DNA of 64,000 nucleotides from contig CAIXED010000008.1 in the NCBI GenBank assembly GCA_903918375.1, positions 124,001 through 188,000 on the forward strand, written 5' to 3'. How positions within the stretch are numbered: position 1 is the first letter of the stretch; each line of letters opens with the position of its first letter. Both the position numbers and the translations under genes were made by a program. Below are positions 58,928 through 64,000 of this stretch, piece after piece. The DNA comes from an uncultured Pseudomonadota bacterium. Its GTDB lineage: Bacteria > Pseudomonadota > Gammaproteobacteria > Methylococcales > Methylomonadaceae. A model generated the notes under the pieces. It saw only the letters and a list, made by a program, of their open reading frames with translations. It did not search any database and was not told the origin of the DNA.

Positions 58928-58999
58928 TTATTTAATCCAAAAATCCATTTAACCTAGCTCTCAATACTTGTATGCGAGTATTAGTTGCTTGTTCTTTTT

Positions 59000-59024
59000 A
59001 ACCGGTCTCTGGCCGGTTTTTTTT
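59000..59024 (+). terminator. Terminator hairpin of an unassigned transcript
   Basis: AACCGG / CCGGTT arms around a 7-nt loop, followed by eight T. No coding gene ends just before it. It may end a short RNA starting in or after the inverted-repeat element, or a long hisI read-through. Confidence 0.7.
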
Positions 59025-59208
59025 ACCAAATTTGGAATAGGTTTTCTCCCCTCGAAAACCGACAAGGATGTTTTCTTTATTAAAAAAATTAAGTTTCGCC
59101 ATTTGCAGCCTTAGGTTTTGCGCGATTCTCATCAATAAAAATAGAAATTGCCCATTTACCTGACTGTGTCCCATCGCTTAACCAATACTGGCTTTTAAAT
59201 AACGATTT

Positions 59209-59730
59209 ATGCCAGATATAAACCTTGAACAGCTTGCGAATTATTTTTCGCTGTATCGTGCCGAATTACATCGATTTTTATTACGTCGAGTTGATTGTGA
59301 GCAGATTGCCAATGATTTATTGCAAGATACTTATCTGCGATTTGTCGACTACCAAGATCAACAAACGATTGAAAATCCGCGCGCGTTTCTCTATCGCGTT
59401 GCAGGGAATCTAGCGATTGACCATTTAAGAAGTCATCAACGCCAAAAATCGTTAATCGCAGACTTCGATAATCGAGATCATCACCTCGATCAAGCTTTGT
59501 TAAACAACCCCGAACACATCATTGATCAACAGCAACAATTACAGCGATTGCAGCTTGCGGTTAATCAATTAGACCCCGTCTGTCGCGATGTGTTTATTCG
59601 CAGTCGCTTTCAAAGCCAAACCCATCAACAAATTGCCACCGATTTAGGTAAGTCAAAGAGCTGGGTGGAAAAACAAATCGTCCAAGCTTTGCGCCATTGC
59701 CAGCAAGCGCTCGAAATTAATCAGTCATAA
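59209..59730 (+). CDS. ECF sigma factor, FecI type
   Basis: A 173-aa extracytoplasmic-function sigma factor. Region 2 (LLRRVDCEQIANDLLQDTYL and FLYRVAGNLAIDHLRSHQR) and region 4 (DVFIRSRFQSQTHQQIATDL, then SKSWVEKQIVQALRHC) are present. It heads a FecI-FecR-TonB-receptor set, so it is expected to turn on the receptor gene when the receptor binds its ligand. Confidence 0.92.
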   Translation: MPDINLEQLANYFSLYRAELHRFLLRRVDCEQIANDLLQDTYLRFVDYQDQQTIENPRAFLYRVAGNLAIDHLRSHQRQKSLIADFDNRDHHLDQALLNNPEHIIDQQQQLQRLQLAVNQLDPVCRDVFIRSRFQSQTHQQIATDLGKSKSWVEKQIVQALRHCQQALEINQS

Positions 59731-59799
59731 AAATCCGGTAGTTGTGGTTTGAATCGTCTTAACTAATAATCCTAATTTGTATTCTTAACCTGTATCGAC

Positions 59800-60744
59800 A
59801 TGACGAACCGCAAGATCCCCGATTCGATCCAAGAAGCCGCCTATCTTTGGGTCGCTAAAATGACTTCTGGCGATGTCGATCAAACCCAACAGCAACAGCT
59901 ACAAAATTGGTTAGCTGAAAACCCTGCTCATCAGCAAGCCTACAATGTGGCAATCAATCTTTGGCAACAGCTTGGGCAATTAAAGTTAAGTCCTTCAATC
60001 CCAAGCATTCAAACTAGCAGACGTCGCCGTCGTTATTCTCGTCGATTAATTGCCAGCGCTGCTTCGATTGCTGGGCTTTTATTACTGGCTCAACCGAGCG
60101 TAATCAAAACCTTACAAGCCGATTACACAACCGCCAGCGGTGAAAGCAAAATGGTGCAATTGAGCGATGGCAGCACGGTTTATCTCAATACCGCCAGTGC
60201 GATTGCCGTTGATTATTCTGCCGAACGGCGTGGGATTCACTTATTAGCCGGTGAAGCCGAATTCGTAGTACAAAAAAATCCTGAGCGCCCTTTTGTGGTA
60301 ACAGCAGGGAACGAAACCATAAAAGCCTTGGGCACTGCGTTTATGGTCAAAAATCACCAGCAAGACGTGATCGTCACCATGTTGGAGAATCGGGTAGAAA
60401 TCAGCGTGCCGCAATTAACTCAGCCGATTGTCCTCAATCCTGGCGAGCAAGTGAGTTATCAAAATCAGCAATCGCTTGGTGCAGTTCATAAAGTGGATAC
60501 TCAAAAAGCCACTGCTTGGCGGCGTGGAAAATTAGTTTTTGAATCAACCCCGCTCAAAACCGTTATCGAAGAAATCAATCGTTATCATCCAGGAGTAGTC
60601 AGATTAGTGGGCACTGAACATGCCCAATTACCGGTGAGTGGCGTGTTTGATTTACAGCAACTAGATCGGTTATTAGGCGTGATTGAACACACTTTGGCGG
60701 TTAAATCGACACGGATCGGCGAACAATTGGTGTTGATTTATTAA
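59800..60744 (+). CDS. FecR-family anti-sigma/signal transducer
   Basis: A 314-aa inner-membrane regulator. Cytoplasmic N-terminus with ETF-like WVAKMTSGDVDQTQQQQLQN and ENPAHQQAYNVAINLWQQL (DUF4880), a membrane helix at about 77-92, and a periplasmic FecR domain (VQLSDGSTVYLNTASAIAVD and RPFVVTAGNETIKALGTAFM) plus a STN-like C-terminal part. It relays receptor occupancy to the sigma factor. Confidence 0.92.
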   Translation: MTNRKIPDSIQEAAYLWVAKMTSGDVDQTQQQQLQNWLAENPAHQQAYNVAINLWQQLGQLKLSPSIPSIQTSRRRRRYSRRLIASAASIAGLLLLAQPSVIKTLQADYTTASGESKMVQLSDGSTVYLNTASAIAVDYSAERRGIHLLAGEAEFVVQKNPERPFVVTAGNETIKALGTAFMVKNHQQDVIVTMLENRVEISVPQLTQPIVLNPGEQVSYQNQQSLGAVHKVDTQKATAWRRGKLVFESTPLKTVIEEINRYHPGVVRLVGTEHAQLPVSGVFDLQQLDRLLGVIEHTLAVKSTRIGEQLVLIY

Positions 60745-60816
60745 TTTTTTTTACGGTGTTTGCTTTCCCAGTCGTCTTACCCTCTAACCAAGTCTAAAAA
60801 CAACAAGAGGGTTAAC

Positions 60817-63129
60817 ATGAATACACGGTTATTTTCACGTTCAAACCGTTTTCGTCTAGGCGTATTAAGCCTAGCGATAGCGACGCAATTACACACAGTA
60901 GAAGCGGCACCGGCTAACCAGTCGGCTGTTGCTTCTAGCAATATCAGCTTTAACATCCCCAGCCAAAAACTGATTCCGGCGCTATCGGCATTTGCAGAAC
61001 AAAGCGGTTTGCAATTGCTTTACAGCGCGGAACTAGCCGAAGGCAAGCAAGCACCGACTTTATCTGGCAGCTTTAATAGCGAACAAGGTTTGCAACGCTT
61101 ATTAAAAGACAGCGGTTTAAGCTTTCGTTTTGTTGACCAAGGTGTGGTGACGATTGAAAAACAAGCTCAAGCAAACACTAAACCGGTCGCGCCTAACAAC
61201 AACTCAACCAAAGCAGCAGTCGATACCAGTACCTTGGCTGAAACCGTGGTGACCGCCAACCCAGTGATTGAATCGATAGGTCTTGATGCTTTTTCCAGCT
61301 CTTCAGCGGTGGTGTCCGAGGATCAAATCAGAGATCAAAACGCACTCGATATTGCTTCGGCATTACGCAGAACACCGGGGGTACAAATTTCCCGTTACAA
61401 CCCTGTCGGGGCTTTTGGTGGTGATCAAGGCGGTGCGGTTTCGATTCGTGGTCAAGGCATGGGTAGACCGGGTAGTGAAATCAAAACCTATATCGATGAT
61501 GTGCCTATGTATATAGCAACTTGGAATCATCCATTATTGGATTTATTGCCGGTTAATGGCATGAAATCGATTACGGTTTATAAAGGCCCTCAGCCACAAA
61601 TTAACGGTAATAACTTTGGCTCTATCAACCTCGAAAGCAAATCTGCGATTGAAGAGGGTATTCATGGTAGCGGGCGTTTATCCGGTGGCTTTTTCGGCAC
61701 CATCAGTGAGCAAGCTGATATTCAAGGTAAAAAAGGCGATTTAGATTTCTCATTAGCTCAAGGTTATGCCAAATCCGATGGTAATCGTAAAAATGGTTAC
61801 GGTGAATTGCGTAATGTGATGGGTAAAGTGGGTTATCAACTGAATCCAAACTGGCGCGGCGATCTGAACTTTTTATATGCCAATAATCGTTCCGGTGATC
61901 CTGGTCAAACCGGTGTTACGCCACCGAAAGGTGAATTCGATACCACGGCGGGCATGGTGGCTGCGAGTGTTAGTCATGAACATGGTGATTGGAAAGGTAA
62001 ATTTACCCTTTACCATAATGGTGGTGATGGCAATTGGTTACAACAAAATACCTATTGGACTGGGTGGAGTGGTCAGCCATTTATGTCGGCACCTAATTCA
62101 AGTTCTGACATGAAATCGCAATACAGCATGGATGGTTTTCGCTGGAAAGAGCAGTTTTCTCCATGGAAAGGCGGGACAGTGTTAGCCGGTATTGATAACG
62201 AATGGCAAAACGGTCAAGTTGATAATTACGGCGCAGAATCAAGCAGCAGTGTTTATCATATTGTGACACCGACTTTTAGACTCAGCACGCCTTATGTTGC
62301 ACTGAATCAAGACATTGCCCTAAATAGCGAATGGACCTTAGTGCCTTCGGTGGGTGTGCGTTATTACGACCATAGCCACTATCAATCGAAAGTATCGCCT
62401 CATGCCGGTTTATCATTGGTATCACAAGACTTAACCCTGTTTGGTAATGTTTCAAATGGCGTTAACTATCCAGGTATTGATGGCGCTGCTAATGCTGGTG
62501 CGCTGTCTTATGTGCCACATGGTTTTTTACCTACCGATTTCTCTGCTAATGGCTGGCAGAATATGTCACCTGAAAATGTCGATCATGCCGAAGTTGGTTT
62601 AAAAGCATCGCCATTTGAGAGTACCAAAATTGATTTGAGTTTCTTTATCGATAACGTCAAAAATCGCTATGTATTTGATTTGATGTCTGGTAACTATACC
62701 AATTATGGCAGCTACTGGATGCGTGGTTTTGAAGCCTCGGTTAAACAAGATTTGATTGCCGATTGGGCAATGTTTGCCAGCTTAACCATGCTTAACCCTA
62801 GCATCGATAATTTACCGTACACACCTGCTCAAGCAGTGACTGCTGGTATCAACGGCCCGATTGGCCCGCTACGCTTCTCGTTTGATATGCAATATCAATC
62901 TCGTGTTTGGGCGCTTAATCGTAGCCGAAATGTGGGTGCAAGCAATACCGATCAAGTCGAAGCCTTCACCGTGGCAAACACCCGTCTAGCTTACCCAATG
63001 CCGCAACTCGGTAAAAAAGGTGAGGTATTCGTTGGCGTAGAAAACTTATTCGACAAACGCTACCAATATCGCCCGGGTTATGAAATGCCAGGCATTTGGG
63101 GCCAAGTTGGTATCGCCGCGAGTTTCTAA
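60817..63129 (+). CDS. TonB-dependent outer-membrane receptor with STN signalling domain (FecA-like)
   Basis: A 770-aa receptor, started at the ATG at 60817 after AAGAGGG. Signal peptide to about residue 31 (VEAAP), STN domain (about 42-120: FNIPSQKLIPALSAFAEQSG), a TonB-box region with ETVVTANPV, then plug (RRTPGVQISRYNPVG, QGGAVSIRGQGMG) and barrel ending QVGIAASF. The STN domain and FecI/FecR neighbours show a self-inducing uptake system. Ligand unknown. Its stop overlaps the amidohydrolase start. Confidence 0.94.
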   Translation: MNTRLFSRSNRFRLGVLSLAIATQLHTVEAAPANQSAVASSNISFNIPSQKLIPALSAFAEQSGLQLLYSAELAEGKQAPTLSGSFNSEQGLQRLLKDSGLSFRFVDQGVVTIEKQAQANTKPVAPNNNSTKAAVDTSTLAETVVTANPVIESIGLDAFSSSSAVVSEDQIRDQNALDIASALRRTPGVQISRYNPVGAFGGDQGGAVSIRGQGMGRPGSEIKTYIDDVPMYIATWNHPLLDLLPVNGMKSITVYKGPQPQINGNNFGSINLESKSAIEEGIHGSGRLSGGFFGTISEQADIQGKKGDLDFSLAQGYAKSDGNRKNGYGELRNVMGKVGYQLNPNWRGDLNFLYANNRSGDPGQTGVTPPKGEFDTTAGMVAASVSHEHGDWKGKFTLYHNGGDGNWLQQNTYWTGWSGQPFMSAPNSSSDMKSQYSMDGFRWKEQFSPWKGGTVLAGIDNEWQNGQVDNYGAESSSSVYHIVTPTFRLSTPYVALNQDIALNSEWTLVPSVGVRYYDHSHYQSKVSPHAGLSLVSQDLTLFGNVSNGVNYPGIDGAANAGALSYVPHGFLPTDFSANGWQNMSPENVDHAEVGLKASPFESTKIDLSFFIDNVKNRYVFDLMSGNYTNYGSYWMRGFEASVKQDLIADWAMFASLTMLNPSIDNLPYTPAQAVTAGINGPIGPLRFSFDMQYQSRVWALNRSRNVGASNTDQVEAFTVANTRLAYPMPQLGKKGEVFVGVENLFDKRYQYRPGYEMPGIWGQVGIAASF

Positions 63130-64000
63130 TGCAAAACCGTCGAATTAAGCTTGCTTTAATCGCTGCCAGCCTTTGGGCTGGTGGCGTTGTTGCTGCCGAC
63201 AAAACGCCCGCTGTGCTGTTAAAAGCGCAGCGGGTTTTTGACGGTGTTGAATTACATCAGGCTGCCGCTGTTTTAGTCGTCGACGGCAAAATCAAAGCGA
63301 TTGGCGATGCCAGCCAGCTTAAGGCCAAAGCCGCGCAAACCATTGATTTAGGTGATGCCACGCTGTTGCCGGGATTGATCGAGTTGCACGGCCATGTCGC
63401 CTTTCAGCATGTGCCGCAAAACACTGTGTTAGCGCATGGGATTACCACGGTGCGCGATGTTGGTGGGCCATTATTGCCAACGGCTGGCGGCAATGGTCAA
63501 TTACGTTTACTAACCGCTGGGCCGATTATCACTGTGGCTAATGGTTATCCGTTGCCGATTTTTGGCCATGGTCACGCTGACGGCCATCAAGCTCATCAGC
63601 ATGGCCATCAAAATCACAACCCGATTGCGATAACCGTTGCCAGCGAACAGCAAGCCAGACAAACGGTTAAAGACTTAATTGCTGGCGGTGCGGCGGTGAT
63701 TAAAATTGCCTTAGAACCGGGTGGGGAAGTGGGGGCGCCGTGGAGTCAACATGCTAGTGAAACGCCAACCCCTTGGCCGATGTTGAGTGTTGATTTAGTC
63801 AAAGCCATTAGCGACGAAGCCCATCAACACGGCAAGCTGGTTAGCGCGCATTTGTCAGAAGATATTGGCGTATCGATTGCCTTGGCAGGCGGGGTTGATG
63901 AATGGGCGCATATGCCGTGTTTAGCGATTTCCGATCATTTGTTGCAACAAGCTGTCCAGCAAAAGGTCAAAGTGGTTGCGACTTTAGATACGCTATCGCA
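63129..64000 (+). CDS. Secreted amidohydrolase (imidazolonepropionase-like), partial, with His-rich insert
   Basis: An ATG at 63129 overlaps the receptor stop (TAATG). About 290 codons are open to the window edge. A signal peptide (1-23, GGVVAA) is followed by an amidohydrolase fold: LLPGLIELHGHV with metal His87 and His89, ITTVRDVGG, VIKIALEPGG with the Lys192 bridge candidate, and a HGKLVSAHLSE histidine. Between the early strands lies a His-rich loop (147-163, nine His/Gly alternations) that could bind metal. It probably acts in the periplasm on the ligand brought by the receptor. Confidence 0.85.
   Translation, partial: MQNRRIKLALIAASLWAGGVVAADKTPAVLLKAQRVFDGVELHQAAAVLVVDGKIKAIGDASQLKAKAAQTIDLGDATLLPGLIELHGHVAFQHVPQNTVLAHGITTVRDVGGPLLPTAGGNGQLRLLTAGPIITVANGYPLPIFGHGHADGHQAHQHGHQNHNPIAITVASEQQARQTVKDLIAGGAAVIKIALEPGGEVGAPWSQHASETPTPWPMLSVDLVKAISDEAHQHGKLVSAHLSEDIGVSIALAGGVDEWAHMPCLAISDHLLQQAVQQKVKVVATLDTLS

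Larger units (their letters stand above)
58532..59208. other. 677-bp intergenic region with inverted-repeat element and a terminator
   Basis: No protein gene was found. It holds a roughly 210-bp inverted-repeat element (58716-58927), a second palindrome inside it, a small hairpin (AATACT/AGTATT at about 58963-58982) and a terminator at 59000-59024. The last two could form the end of an untranslated RNA. No Fur-box-like site was recognised ahead of the FecI-type sigma gene. Confidence 0.5.

Noticed and set aside
59040-59208. Fur box ahead of the FecI-type sigma gene
   Set aside because: No GATAATGATAATCATTATC-like palindrome was found; iron control remains unproven.

Overview
This window is a stretch of chromosome from a gammaproteobacterium of moderate to low GC. 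The gene orders rsmI-yraN-diaA, yibN-secB-gpsA, gpmI-envC-ctpA, tatABC-yggS and hisBHAFI, together with SecB and EnvC, point to Gammaproteobacteria. An HpnN-type hopanoid transporter and a UPF0182 protein fit a methanotroph-like lineage (Methylococcales). That last step is inference, because no methane-oxidation gene lies here.

Layout. (1) 1-2213: start of dnaN, a 650-bp dnaA-dnaN gap with DnaA boxes and AT-rich DNA (probable oriC), and dnaA. (2) 2334-11092: gmk, a lipoprotein, hemL, a REP-associated tyrosine transposase between two inverted REP sequences, rmuC, and an RND efflux adaptor/pump pair. (3) 11146-14864: typA, a rhodanese, a LysR regulator and a divergent 46-aa membrane peptide. 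(4) 15054-21723: hisE-tatABC-yggS, argS-SPOR protein, rsmI, yraN-diaA. (5) 21807-26240: an AT-rich accessory block with a protein resembling a pentameric ligand-gated ion channel, and a two-partner secretion pair (TpsB plus a short TpsA). (6) 26251-32959: gpsA, secB, a membrane rhodanese and an ArsR regulator with the two-cysteine spacing of persulfide sensors, divergent from gpmI-envC-ctpA. (7) 33119-45364: UPF0182, a nucleosidase-like protein, a small secreted helical protein, SDR, gltA, hpnN with a Ca/Na antiporter, uppP, a PNPOx-like protein and a coiled-coil membrane protein. (8) 45798-49879: a two-gene module, a PD-(D/E)xK nuclease-like protein translationally coupled to a large Ski2-like helicase. 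It is a likely anti-phage system of Hachiman-like architecture and the best candidate here for a little-described system. (9) 49934-58531: ogt, AI-2E-type permease, moaB, DUF423, pepN, and hisBHAFI. (10) 58532-64000: a gap with a small inverted-repeat element, then a FecI/FecR/TonB-receptor locus overlapping a secreted His-rich amidohydrolase that runs off the window.

Most genes are core functions: replication start, histidine and heme synthesis, Tat and Sec export, envelope growth and division, and central carbon metabolism. Accessory material is concentrated at the RAYT locus, the 21.8-26.2 kb block, the 45.4-49.9 kb nuclease-helicase module and the 58.5-64 kb surface-signalling locus. No tRNA, rRNA or CRISPR array was seen.
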